A stretch of DNA of 64,000 bases from Micromonospora sp. Llam0 (GCF_003751085.1 NZ_RJJY01000001.1:62001-126000), one strand, 5' to 3'; positions 56,351 through 64,000 are shown, numbered from the stretch's first letter. Notes: generated by a model not told the origin, from the letters alone. Translations and numbers: made by a program.

Positions 56351-57239
56351 GCGCCGCCTCGTTCCCCTTTGATGGAGCTGCCTCGGACCGTTCATCGATG
56401 ACGGCGATGCGATGGCGGTCGGCGAATCGGCGTAGCAGCCCGCGCGGTGCCAGGTGGTGGTCGACGCGGAGTCGGATGCGTCGGGGCCAGAGGCGCAGCC
56501 GGCTGCGGGCCGCGGCCCGGTGGGCCTGCATCGAGTCGCGGTCCAGCAGGAGGCTGCGCAGATGGGCCAGGATCGTCGAGCCAGCAACGGAGATGAAGCC
56601 GGCTTCGGCATTGATCGCTGGGTCTGGAACGACCGGCACCAGAATGGCGAGATCAGGTCGGACCGGTGTCGTCGCCGCCGCTGCGACGATCTTTTGGGCT
56701 GCCTGGTCGAAGGACCAGACCGGTTGAGGGGTCGGTTCGTCGACCGGCTGTGGCGTCAGCTGGGGTAGCAGCAACGCCATGCCGGGGATGCCGGATCGGG
56801 CGTATCTGACGACCTGTCGGCGTTTCGCGAGCCCGTAGGGCGTCTGGTACAGACCGGGTGCCAGCACCGCCGTCGTGCTCGCGGCGATCAGCGTGATCTC
56901 CCGACCGCTGGCGAGAAGTTGATCGCACAGGTGTAACACGGTTTCGGTCGCGCCGTGCACGCTGCGTCGCATCGACTGCACCCCGCTGCGGTCGAGAACG
57001 CTGTCTACGACGCAGACCCGACCGCGAGAGGCGGCAAGGATGGCCGTCGTGACGGCAACCCGGGCGCGGTGCTCGGCAACCGTCAGATCCGCGAGAATCC
57101 AATGCGCGTCGGCGGATGCCTGGTCCGCTGGGCGGCTCCGTGCGACGGCGACGACGGTGAAACCGGCTGCGACGGCTAGCGGCGCAATGGCACGACCAAG
57201 GCGCCCGGACGCGCCGAGCAGGACGAGGAGTGGGCTCAT
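56340..57239 (-). CDS. SDR-like NAD(P)-dependent protein, fourth gene of operon
   Basis: 299 aa; ATG at 57239 overlaps the stop of the synthetase-like gene (ATGA). The nucleotide motif GASGRLGRAIAPLA is of the extended SDR type. The catalytic-type Tyr-x3-Lys appears in YQTPYGLAKRRQ, with IAASTTA as the Ser-bearing strand. The C-terminal 100 residues are basic and Arg-rich (RLRLWPRRIRLRVD) and not recognised. It is likely a reductase or epimerase acting on the operon product. Confidence 0.72.
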   Translation of the reverse strand: MSPLLVLLGASGRLGRAIAPLAVAAGFTVVAVARSRPADQASADAHWILADLTVAEHRARVAVTTAILAASRGRVCVVDSVLDRSGVQSMRRSVHGATETVLHLCDQLLASGREITLIAASTTAVLAPGLYQTPYGLAKRRQVVRYARSGIPGMALLLPQLTPQPVDEPTPQPVWSFDQAAQKIVAAAATTPVRPDLAILVPVVPDPAINAEAGFISVAGSTILAHLRSLLLDRDSMQAHRAAARSRLRLWPRRIRLRVDHHLAPRGLLRRFADRHRIAVIDERSEAAPSKGNEAARAR

Positions 57240-58228
57240 CGCGTGCACCACTGCCAGGTCTCGGCGAACTGGGTGAAGGAGCGGCAGTACTCTCGGCGTG
57301 CCTGGCGCCAGGGGCCTGGCCGGAGAAGCCGATCGGCGAACGCCTCACGGGCGCGGGTGATGTCCGTAGCGTCCCAGCCGCTGCTCAACTCGATGGCCGA
57401 CAGCAGCGGTGCCTGGCTGGCCTCGTCGTCGCGCATCACCCGGTCGTTGATCTCGGCCGGAGTCATGTTCAGATGGATGCTCGACGCCGGGATGCTCTTC
57501 GACATCTTCGGGTAGCCGGCAAGTCCTTCAAGGACCCGGAAGTACAGGGCGCCGATCCGGCCCTGCCAGCCGAGACTCAAATCGTCGGCGCCGGCCTGCC
57601 GGTGCAGCACCAGCCGGGCCAGGTCGGTGAAGTAGGACTCTTCCACGCCGGAGACCATGAGGACGTCGCCTGCGCCGCCCTCGAAAGGGCCGAGAATGTC
57701 GGCGACCGTGTACAGCGAGTCGACGACCACTCCGGTCTCACTGCCGAGCAGCCCGTGGTCGGCGTACAGCTCCAACAGGCTTTCCCGGTGTTCCTGGAAG
57801 TCGGCCCGAGACAGGTAACGGGCTACCCGCCCGGCGCGGATCAGGTTGGCGTGGTCAAGGTGTGACCGCAGTTCGGCCGCGTCCCGGTCCAGGCCGATCG
57901 CGACGAGGAACGCGAGCATCTGATCCCTGACCTGGAGCAGCGTCTGCCAGGGCACGTTGCGGGAGTTCCACGCGCCGAGGTCCGAGATGACGACTGTCAT
58001 CGGCGCGCCGAGTCGGCGTTGCAGCTCAACGATGCCGAGCATGACCGACAGGGTGCCGGCGGTCGGTGCGTTCGTTGGGCCGAAGCCGGTCACGACCGAC
58101 ATCGACTGGCGCTTGTACGGGTCCAGGACCGTGAGCGCGTTGTCGGCGTGGGTGAATCGGGCTGCGGTTGGTCCGAGCTCTTCGGCCAAGACCTCGGCCG
58201 ATCGCAGATCTATTGACGCTGGTGGCAT
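57236..58228 (-). CDS. TrpRS/TyrRS-like protein with altered HIGH motif, third gene of operon
   Basis: 330 aa; ATG at 58228, GGTAGGGGA upstream. The fold reads as a class Ic synthetase: VVTGFGPTNAPTAGTLSVML holds the HIGH position, but reads TAGT (56-59), so both histidines are replaced by Thr. The second signature is intact, GYPKMSKS (241-245). The substrate strand is VSGVEESYFTDLARL instead of the usual GxDQ. The C-terminal helical domain is present, about the length of TrpRS. It may activate an amino acid or act on an unusual substrate. Canonical TrpRS is encoded nearby, so this is a paralogue with a separate task. Confidence 0.78.
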   Translation of the reverse strand: MPPASIDLRSAEVLAEELGPTAARFTHADNALTVLDPYKRQSMSVVTGFGPTNAPTAGTLSVMLGIVELQRRLGAPMTVVISDLGAWNSRNVPWQTLLQVRDQMLAFLVAIGLDRDAAELRSHLDHANLIRAGRVARYLSRADFQEHRESLLELYADHGLLGSETGVVVDSLYTVADILGPFEGGAGDVLMVSGVEESYFTDLARLVLHRQAGADDLSLGWQGRIGALYFRVLEGLAGYPKMSKSIPASSIHLNMTPAEINDRVMRDDEASQAPLLSAIELSSGWDATDITRAREAFADRLLRPGPWRQARREYCRSFTQFAETWQWCTR

Positions 58229-58239
58229 GTCTGGTTCCC

Positions 58240-59262
58240 CTACCTGAGCTCGGTGAGCATGGTCAGCAGCCGCATGGCGTTGCCGGAGCGGCGAGCGTGA
58301 CGAACCCGGCTGCTCGCTTCGTCGATGTCGACTCCGCTTGCTCCCACGACGAGCGCGGCGTTCAGCTCGACCAGCATGGTGGCGGCCGTGTCGTCTCCAG
58401 GGGCGAGCGCAGCGGTGACGAGCGCGGCGTTCCCGGCATGTGTGGGTTGGTGCGCGACGGACTGACGCCATGAGGACGTCGGCTCAGCGCCTTGGTGGAT
58501 GCCGCAGGTGATGAGGCCGTCGGTGAGACGGGCCAGCCGTGCCTGACCGACGCCGGCGTATTCGTCGACGGTCTCGCCGGGGGACAGCTCCGTGCAGGTG
58601 ACGACGCCGAGGGCGAGCTCTGGCCTGATTCTCTGTAGCGCTGCGGCCGCGAGCGTGACGTCGCGGTGCGCCAGGCCGAGCAGGTAGCTGCTCGCGCGGA
58701 CGCAGAGAGCGCCGACTGGCATGAAGAAACTTGCCGGATTCAGGGTGTCGAAGACGTCGTCGTACCGGTCTGCGTAGCGAGGGCAAAAGACTGGGTAGCC
58801 GACGAAAGCGATGCCGTAACGCTCCAGCACTTCAGGAATGTCCGTTGGCTGGCCGACCGGTCGTATGCCGAGGAGATCCAGGACGTCGGCGGCTCCGGAG
58901 ACTGCGGATACCGATCGCGAGATTCCCTTGACGACGCGGGTTCCGGCGGCGGCGGCGAGGATCCCAGCCGCAGTGCTGACGTTGAAGGTCTTGTACTGCT
59001 CCTTTCCGCTGCCGGCAACGACGACAGTGCCCTCGGGTACGTCGACCGGCCGGCTGGCGTAGTTGGCGAGCACCGGGTCGAACTGCGTGATCACCGTCCA
59101 CCACTCGGACAGTTCCGCCGGGCCGAGGCGGTCGGCGCGGAGCAGGTCGGCGCACCACCGCCGCCATTGCATGTTCGCCGATGGTGATTCGTCCCGAAGA
59201 AACGCGTGCAGCTGATCGGCGGACCATCTGTCAGACGGCGCGGCAAGAGACGGGGCGCTCAT
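58240..59262 (-). CDS. TrpD-like (class III phosphoribosyltransferase fold) protein, second gene of operon
   Basis: 340 aa; ATG at 59262 overlaps the preceding stop (ATGA). The central segment matches anthranilate phosphoribosyltransferase. GSGKEQYKTFNVST (84-97) stands for GTGGDGxxTFNIST, and KGISRSVSAVSGAADVLDLLG (cited by SRSVSAVSGAADVL, 115-128) for KHGNRSVSSKSGSADVLEALG. The later CPRYADRYDDVFDTLNPASF replaces the HPAMK..R..LG.RTIFN stretch, so PRPP and anthranilate contacts are altered. It may be a phosphoribosyl or nucleoside-related transferase of new specificity. Confidence 0.75.
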   Translation of the reverse strand: MSAPSLAAPSDRWSADQLHAFLRDESPSANMQWRRWCADLLRADRLGPAELSEWWTVITQFDPVLANYASRPVDVPEGTVVVAGSGKEQYKTFNVSTAAGILAAAAGTRVVKGISRSVSAVSGAADVLDLLGIRPVGQPTDIPEVLERYGIAFVGYPVFCPRYADRYDDVFDTLNPASFFMPVGALCVRASSYLLGLAHRDVTLAAAALQRIRPELALGVVTCTELSPGETVDEYAGVGQARLARLTDGLITCGIHQGAEPTSSWRQSVAHQPTHAGNAALVTAALAPGDDTAATMLVELNAALVVGASGVDIDEASSRVRHARRSGNAMRLLTMLTELR

Positions 59263-59504
59263 TTGGTCCACCACGAGCTCGTCGAGCCAGCCGTGCGGGC
59301 ACCGGACAGCTCAGGACGAGACGCTCCAGGCGTACGCCGGGGCAGGTGTGCAGACAGGCTGAACACCCGTGCCGCCTGTTCGTGCGCCGCGCAGGGTCCG
59401 AGCGTTCCGCATGCCAGGCACTTCCCATCGGCGCACGAAACCACGTGCTGCGTCAGGGCGGCCTGCGCCTCCTCCAGCTGCCCGCCGCCGAGATACGTCG
59501 CCAC
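59259..59504 (-). CDS. Small Cys-rich (probably zinc-binding) protein, first gene of operon
   Basis: 81 aa; GTG at 59504 with GGAGG just upstream. The core carries His20, Cys24, Cys29, Cys32, Cys38 and His41 (HVVSCADGKCLACGTLGPC), a zinc-ribbon-like C-x4-C-x2-C-x5-C pattern. The C-terminal part is Arg/Ser-rich and looks disordered. Its stop overlaps the TrpD-like start, so it is part of the operon. A similar small protein is encoded at 63.6-63.9 kb. Confidence 0.72.
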   Translation of the reverse strand: MATYLGGGQLEEAQAALTQHVVSCADGKCLACGTLGPCAAHEQAARVFSLSAHLPRRTPGASRPELSGARTAGSTSSWWTK

Positions 59505-59676
59505 GGTTCCTCCAAGGTCATTTGGTCAATGGGTGGTGTGGCGGGCACGTCGTGCGCGTCGCTTCCATCGACGTCGCCTGCCGTCGCCGTCACCGGGACT
59601 CAACGGCTCGCCGTTCGCATCCCTCGATGAACAGGTTGGTCGCGCCGATAGATCAGCTGAAGTGGTTCTCCGTCAG

Positions 59677-59696
59677 CCGGTGTCAGCCGACACCGG
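59677..59696. promoter_or_regulatory. 20-base palindrome between operon and NUDIX gene
   Basis: CCGGTGTC-AGCC-GACACCGG is a perfect inverted repeat in the gap between the divergent operon (start 59504) and NUDIX gene (start 59745). It lies about 36-55 bases upstream of the NUDIX -10, a position suiting a regulator such as the XRE protein encoded downstream. Confidence 0.5.
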
Positions 59697-59731
59697 GCAC
59701 CCATGGCGCGCGGGGGCCAGCGAAGCGGCGA

Positions 59732-59737
59732 TAGGGT
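59732..59737 (+). promoter_or_regulatory. Leaderless -10 element (TAGGGT) for NUDIX gene
   Basis: TAGGGT, GCGGCAT, then the ATG at 59745. Confidence 0.6.
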
Positions 59738-59744
59738 GCGGCAT

Positions 59745-60308
59745 ATGAGTACCGGTGCTCGGCGGGCAAGTGAGTGGACCATCCACGACGAGCGGGTCAT
59801 CGACGACACGAGGCGTGCCGTGCTGAGCGTCGCCGACGTCGAACTACCCGACGGTGTCCGGTTCGAGCAGTACGTACTCAGAGTGCCGTCCGCCGCGATG
59901 GTGATCGTCCTGGACGACGCCGACCGCGTGCTGATGATGTGGCGGCACCGGTTCATCATCGACCGGTGGGTCTGGGAGCTGCCGGGCGGCTATCTTGACC
60001 ACGACGAGGACCCAGCCGTCTGCGCGGCGCGGGAGGTCGAGGAGGAGACCGGCTGGCGGCCCAGGACCATGGAGCCGCTGCTGGGCTTCCAGCCCATGGT
60101 CGGCACGATCGACCAGCAGAACATCATTTACCTGTCCCGAGGGGCCGACCCCACGGGCACCGCGCCTGACATCAACGAGACCGCGCGAATCGGCTGGATC
60201 CCGCTGGCCGAGGTGGAGCAACGAATCCACGCCGGGGAGATCGTCGGTGCGGGGTCTGTCTCCGGTCTGCTCGCCGTGCTGCTGGCCAAAGCGACAGGGC
60301 GAATTTAG
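59745..60308 (+). CDS. NUDIX hydrolase
   Basis: 187 aa, ATG at 59745. The NUDIX box is complete: GGYLDHDEDPAVCAAREVEEETGW, cited by GGYLDHDE and REVEEETGW, with the GX5EX7REUXEEXGU pattern. An ADP-ribose pyrophosphatase-like beta-strand (QYVLRVPSAAMVIVLDD) precedes it. Its stop overlaps the end of the convergent XRE gene by four bases. Such enzymes are common partners of XRE/TPR regulators in actinomycete accessory regions. The substrate is unknown. Confidence 0.92.
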   Translation: MSTGARRASEWTIHDERVIDDTRRAVLSVADVELPDGVRFEQYVLRVPSAAMVIVLDDADRVLMMWRHRFIIDRWVWELPGGYLDHDEDPAVCAAREVEEETGWRPRTMEPLLGFQPMVGTIDQQNIIYLSRGADPTGTAPDINETARIGWIPLAEVEQRIHAGEIVGAGSVSGLLAVLLAKATGRI

Positions 60309-61681
60309 GCGGCTCGGAGTAGCGGCCGTACGCGCACAGAGAACTCCTGCACCGTCGGCAGCCCGGCGTACGGCGTGAGGCGGTCCGCGAGAGTGGCGAG
60401 GTAGGCGCGCGCCCGTTCGGAGCTCAGACTCTCAGCGGCTTGTGCTGCCTGCACCCCCACCGCGCCGGCTTGCTCCGGCTCACCGGACTGCACGTGGGCA
60501 AGCGCCAACAATGCCAGGTTGAACTGCTTGCCGCGGGCATAGGCGGTGCCGTCCATCTCCAACGACCGCACCGCGAACCGGGCCGCGAGCTTGCCTTGGC
60601 CGAGCGCGGCGAAGCAGTGTCCGAACTTGGCCGAGAGATACGCTTCGTCGAAGTAGCCGATCCACTGTGGGTTGCTCGTGTTCTCCGCGCGGTCGAAGGC
60701 GCGTTCAGCGCGGTCGAGCGCTGCCGTACACGCCGCCTCGTCACCGCCCACGGCGTGGCCCTGCGCCTCCAGCACCGCAGATTCCGCCTGGATCGCGGCC
60801 ATCCCGGACTCGGCCGCCGTGCGACCTGCGGCACGCGCCAAGTCGACCGCCTCTGCCGACGCCCCCAGGTAGGCCGCCTGGTGACTCATCGCCGCCAGGA
60901 TCTCCGCGCCCAGCGGGCGATCGCCAGCGGCTGTGGCGAGCCGTAGCGCCTGGACCATGTACCGCTGCGCCAAGCCGTTCAGCCCAGCATCGTACGAGGC
61001 CCAGCCCGCGAGCTGGGTGGCCTCGGCAGCCGCCGAGTACAGCGCGATACCGGTACGGGCGTCGTACCGACCACGCAAGAGCGGAGCCACCTCGGTATCA
61101 AGGAACCGGACCAACCCGTCACGGACGTGGCCGCCACCATAACGGTTGTCGAGCGACCGGTAGACGCCGGAGATGTGCCGAATGGTTTCGACGTGAGGTT
61201 CACCGACGAGTCTGTCACCGTGGCCGACGGGCTCCTCTTCGAGCCGAGCGGTCAGCCAGCGGAGCGCCGGCGTCAGGAACGCCGCCGCGTTGAATCCCGT
61301 ACCTATCAGGAGATCTCGCCGTTGCATATCTCCCCGCCACAGCTCTGCCGCGACCTCCGCGCCGTGTCGCCAGTCCTGCGGAAAGTCTAATCCGACCGCC
61401 GCGTCGGGGCCCGCCTCAGCGGGACCCACGACCAGTTCGCCTCTGTCAGCCGACACCGCGCTCACCAAGGCGGACAACTCGCCGTTGGCACCGAGCGCCG
61501 TGTCGAGCAGCGCCACCACGGACGCGCTGGGCCGCTTGCCGCCGGCCTCGAGATCCCAGAGGTATCCGTGGGAGCAGTGGACCAGCTGCCCGAGCCGGCG
61601 AAGCGACAGGCCTCGCTCCTCGCGTAGCGACCTCAAGCGCGGCCCGAAGGCCGGATCGACGACAACGAGCTGTCGCGGCAT
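60305..61681 (-). CDS. XRE-family regulator with TPR domain
   Basis: 458 aa, ATG at 61681 with GAGGAG upstream. N-terminal XRE HTH: FGPRLRSLREERGLSLRRLGQLVHCSHGYLWDLEAG, cited by LREERGLSLRRLG and SHGYLWDLEAG. A linker of about 70 residues leads to a long helical TPR-like region (YMVQALRLATAAGDRPLGAEIL, AFDRAENTSNPQWIGYFDEAY). This is the tetratricopeptide XRE type seen beside secondary metabolic genes in streptomycetes. It may read a small peptide or metabolite and act on the palindrome at 59677-59696 (inference). Confidence 0.9.
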   Translation of the reverse strand: MPRQLVVVDPAFGPRLRSLREERGLSLRRLGQLVHCSHGYLWDLEAGGKRPSASVVALLDTALGANGELSALVSAVSADRGELVVGPAEAGPDAAVGLDFPQDWRHGAEVAAELWRGDMQRRDLLIGTGFNAAAFLTPALRWLTARLEEEPVGHGDRLVGEPHVETIRHISGVYRSLDNRYGGGHVRDGLVRFLDTEVAPLLRGRYDARTGIALYSAAAEATQLAGWASYDAGLNGLAQRYMVQALRLATAAGDRPLGAEILAAMSHQAAYLGASAEAVDLARAAGRTAAESGMAAIQAESAVLEAQGHAVGGDEAACTAALDRAERAFDRAENTSNPQWIGYFDEAYLSAKFGHCFAALGQGKLAARFAVRSLEMDGTAYARGKQFNLALLALAHVQSGEPEQAGAVGVQAAQAAESLSSERARAYLATLADRLTPYAGLPTVQEFSVRVRPLLRAA

Positions 61682-62043
61682 GGCACGCTCTCCTCGGAAA
61701 TGAGGTCACGATTGGCCGATTGGTCCTGCCGGAGCGAAGACGTGGGTTGACAGTACTCCTTGGATCGCAATCGTAGGACCACGAAACCATCCGGCCATCA
61801 CAGTGGGCAATCTGGACTCGCAGCGCCCTCGTTTGGCGCGGATGTTGCTATAGGAGCTGACCGACCCAGATCCTTCACGATCTTGAAGGTCTGGGCTACT
61901 GATAGATGATTGTCGCTGTTTTGGGTGGTGTTTCGGGTTTCGGGCGTAGTGAGGACCCGGCCGGGGTGACCGGGTGTGCCCGTGGTGTCCCCTGTGGGCG
62001 GGGGTTCGGGGCCTTTCGTCTGGTCGGGGCGGTGGTTGCGGGG
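61682..62043. other. Intergenic region between regulator and IS element with a hairpin
   Basis: The gap holds the XRE promoter (minus strand) and, at 61865-61895, a stem-loop CCCAGA-(T)-CCTTCA / TGAAGG-TCTGGG around CGATCT. The hairpin may terminate or insulate the IS1380-type element that begins soon after. The left terminal repeat of the element should lie between about 61890 and 61950, but no exact inverted match to the right side could be found by eye. Confidence 0.5.
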
Positions 62044-63576
62044 TCAGCCGCTGGGGTTCAGGGCACGGATCTTCTGCCAGGCCTGGGTGTACTCGGCGGT
62101 GTGGGGGTGGTTGTCGGGCAGGCGGATGAGGCGCCGTCGGGCGGTGTGGACAAGCCGGGCGGGGATGCCGAGCAGTGTGGTGCGTAGGGTGTTCGGAGTG
62201 GCTCGGCGCAGGGTGTCGTGGTCGTTGACGGCGAGCAGGCGTAGCCAGGCGAGCAGGTCGGCGGCGATCGCGACGATGATGGTCCAGGCCTGGTTGAACG
62301 TGAAGTAGTAGGACGGCAGCCGGCGTAGTCCGAGGTTTTTCGCATCTTTGATCACGGTTTCCACTCCGGCGTGGTTGCGGTGGAACGCGTCGAGTTTCGG
62401 GTACTGCTGCCCGGGGATGTCGGTGGCGACGGCCTGGAACCGTTGACCACGTCGTTTCTCCTGCTCGCTGGCCTGTTTGCGGTGTTTCGGATGCAGCGGC
62501 TCGGTGCGGGCGGTGATCCGCATGCCGGCCGGCCAGCCGTCGGCGAGTTCCAGTAACCCGGTGATCTCGGTGGTGTACGCCCCTTTACGGACCTTGCCCG
62601 TAGGGGTGAGTGCGGGTACCCACACGTCGGCCGGGACCTGGCAGATCGCCTCGCGTACCGGGGCGGTGACGTCGAACCCGACGCTGTAATGCCAGGTGTA
62701 GCCGTGCTCGGCGGCCTCAGTCTTGATCCAGGCGAGCAGGTCCTTGGTGGCGCCGGCCCCGTCGGCCCGGAAGATGATCTGCCTGCGGTAGCGGGCCGGG
62801 ATCTGCGCGACCGCGTCAGCCAGCACCGTGAGGTGATCGGCGACGGTGTTACTGCCGGAGTTCCCGTCGCGTAGCAGGACGGTGAGCATCTCGCCGGTGT
62901 TCGCGACCGACACGATCAGCGGGTGGAGCCCGAAGATGTGTTTCTTGTAGGTGGGTGCCGCGCCCTGCTTGTCGGAGTGCGACTCGACCAGGGAGGCATC
63001 CACATCGATCACGATCTACCCGGTCCAGGTCTTGCCCGCCACCTGAAGCCAGGGGAAACCCTCTGGCCGGGCGGCCAGGGCGGCCCAGACCCGACGCCGG
63101 TGCACGGCCCGCGCGGTAGCGATCTTGTCCAGCATGGCCGCGTCGAGCTCCTCGACCACGCGCCAGGCGGTCACCGCGGTCGGGACCGGACCGCAGGCGA
63201 CGGCCGCCTGTTGCAGTACGCCGGCCGCGGCGGTGACCGATACCGCTCCCAGGCCAAGCCCGACCGCCAGGTCGGTCACGACCTGACCCCGGTCGTAGCC
63301 GGGGCTGAACCCGGTGCGATGCAACGCCTTCGACAGCACCGTGCGCAGTCCGGATTCCTCGGCCAGCAGCCGCAGCAGCGGAACCCCGGCCGTGGGCAGC
63401 AGCCCGGACACCGACCCGGACACCGCCAGCCCGACGGTCCACCGTGACGTGCGTTTCTCCAGCTCACGCCGACGCCGCAGCTCGACGGCACGCTTGTTCT
63501 TCTTCTGCAACCTGCCCGATGTTCTACGCTTCACTGCGAAGGTGCCGTTCCCCTGGACGATTGATGATCTTCTCAA
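62044..63576 (-). pseudogene. IS1380-family transposase, interrupted by an in-frame stop
   Basis: A 511-codon reading frame (start TTG at 63576, or GTG at 63534) with one amber TAG at 63018-63016. Both parts are in the same frame: ...QVAGKTWTG-stop-IVIDVDASLVESHSD.... The DDE core follows the stop (IDVDASLV, IIFRADGAGATKDLL, YVTFNQ-like YYFTFNQAW), with IS1380-type HRNHAGVETVIKDAKNLGL. The N-terminal half ends at the stop. A single G-to-A change (Trp TGG to TAG) would explain it. Without readthrough no full transposase is made. Ends and target duplication were not resolved. Confidence 0.85.
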
Positions 63577-63592
63577 TCGATATCGTCCCAGG

Positions 63593-63898
63593 TCAGGACG
63601 GCGCCTTCCTCACTCCGGGGACGGCCCGGACGCACCCATCACAAACCCCGTGAATGCACGAGGCCAGGTTGTGGGCCTGGCTGTCCGGGGCCTGTGGGAG
63701 ATGGTCGCGCCAGCGGACGGCGACATTCACTGATTGGTCCTCCCGCAGGAGGACTGCCGTGTCGGGCTGTGGGTGGGTGACGAGGAGCCCGTGCACGGAG
63801 GCGATCTGTCCCAGCGCTGCGCGCAACTCCTCCGGGGTCACTGGGCCATGTAGGACGTGCCAGTTCCGGCCGAGTGGGGGGTTCTGGGTGGTCATCAT
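63593..63898 (-). CDS. Small Cys-rich hypothetical protein, perhaps cut by the IS
   Basis: 101 aa; ATG at 63898 (the next codon is also ATG) with GTGAGGAAC upstream. A globular N-terminal region (MMTTQNPPLGRNWHVLHGPV, VTPEELRAALGQIA, TAVLLREDQSVNVAVRW) is followed by Cys81-x4-Cys86-x2-Cys89 (HNLASCIHGVCDGC). The spacing equals that in the first gene of the five-gene operon, and the fourth cysteine is missing. The frame ends 17 bases before the transposase start, so its true C terminus may have been replaced by the IS insertion. Confidence 0.6.
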   Translation of the reverse strand: MMTTQNPPLGRNWHVLHGPVTPEELRAALGQIASVHGLLVTHPQPDTAVLLREDQSVNVAVRWRDHLPQAPDSQAHNLASCIHGVCDGCVRAVPGVRKAPS

Positions 63899-63926
63899 GT
63901 TCCTCACTGTGAGGAGGTGGTTGGTG

Positions 63927-64000
63927 TCAGCGGTCCGCGATGATGTCGTGGAGGAGAGCGTCGGTGTCGGCCTGGTGGTCGAGCAGGACGCTCGCTGCGC
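63927..64000 (-). CDS. 3' end of an unknown gene
   Basis: The last 23 codons of a minus-strand frame run off the right edge and stop with TGA at 63929-63927. The visible part reads ASVLLDHQADTDALLHDIIADR. It is too short to identify. It lies directly upstream of the small Cys-rich gene, on the same strand and 28 bases away. Confidence 0.4.
   Translation of the reverse strand, partial: AASVLLDHQADTDALLHDIIADR

Noticed and set aside
61890-63640. Exact terminal inverted repeats of the IS element
   Set aside because: Comparison of the two sides gives only loose matches such as CTGGG and GATTG; the ends cannot be set by eye.

Overview
The window is a stretch of a very GC-rich actinobacterial chromosome. 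Gene content and style point to Micromonosporaceae (Micromonospora and relatives): GTG starts, ATGA stop/start couplings, TANNNT -10 boxes six or seven bases before start codons, and a mycobacteria-like clpS / mec-cysO-cysM / rph / rdgB block. The family assignment is an inference; the phylum is secure.

Layout. 1-9.7 kb is conserved housekeeping: the N-terminal part of a large ATP-binding regulator, a pseudo-dynamin, clpS, a DUF2017 protein, the Mec/CysO/CysM cysteine system, an MBL-fold hydrolase, a GT4 mannosyltransferase, RNase PH and the RdgB-type pyrophosphatase. 9.7-23.6 kb is an extracellular polysaccharide locus: exported GH26-type hydrolase, exported beta-propeller, acetyltransferase, Wzz-like protein with a dead kinase domain, Wzy-like polymerase, Wzx-like flippase, sulfotransferase, APH-like kinase, a split Alg14/Alg13-type transferase and a GT2. 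23.6-28.9 kb carries two aminoacyl-tRNA synthetases (gltX, argS) and an unknown DNA-binding-like protein behind a large palindrome.

28.9-36.9 kb is a complete, tightly coupled histidine utilisation operon (hutU, an M20 amidohydrolase, hutF, hutI, hutH) under an RpiR-type regulator. 37-43.1 kb holds a MOSC protein, a bacterial expansin, a GNAT, an unusual UAG tRNA, a Bcp peroxiredoxin and a CbiMNQO-type Ni/Co importer behind a Nur-like box. 43-50 kb is an envelope, copper and thiol block (CopC-CopD fusion, YcnI, DsbA-like, MauE-like), a GT87 mannosyltransferase and oligoribonuclease. 50.1-53.4 kb contains tRNA-His, two tandem L,D-transpeptidases and tRNA-Lys.

From the tRNA-Lys gene to the right edge the content becomes accessory: a HAD phosphatase, a TrpRS, and, on the minus strand, a compact five-gene operon (55.3-59.5 kb). 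The operon encodes a small Cys-rich protein, a TrpD-like phosphoribosyltransferase relative, a TrpRS/TyrRS-like protein lacking both HIGH histidines, an SDR-like protein and a DAO-like flavoprotein. This set of genes matches no pathway I know and is the best candidate for an undescribed system. A NUDIX hydrolase, an XRE/TPR regulator and a broken IS1380-type element follow.
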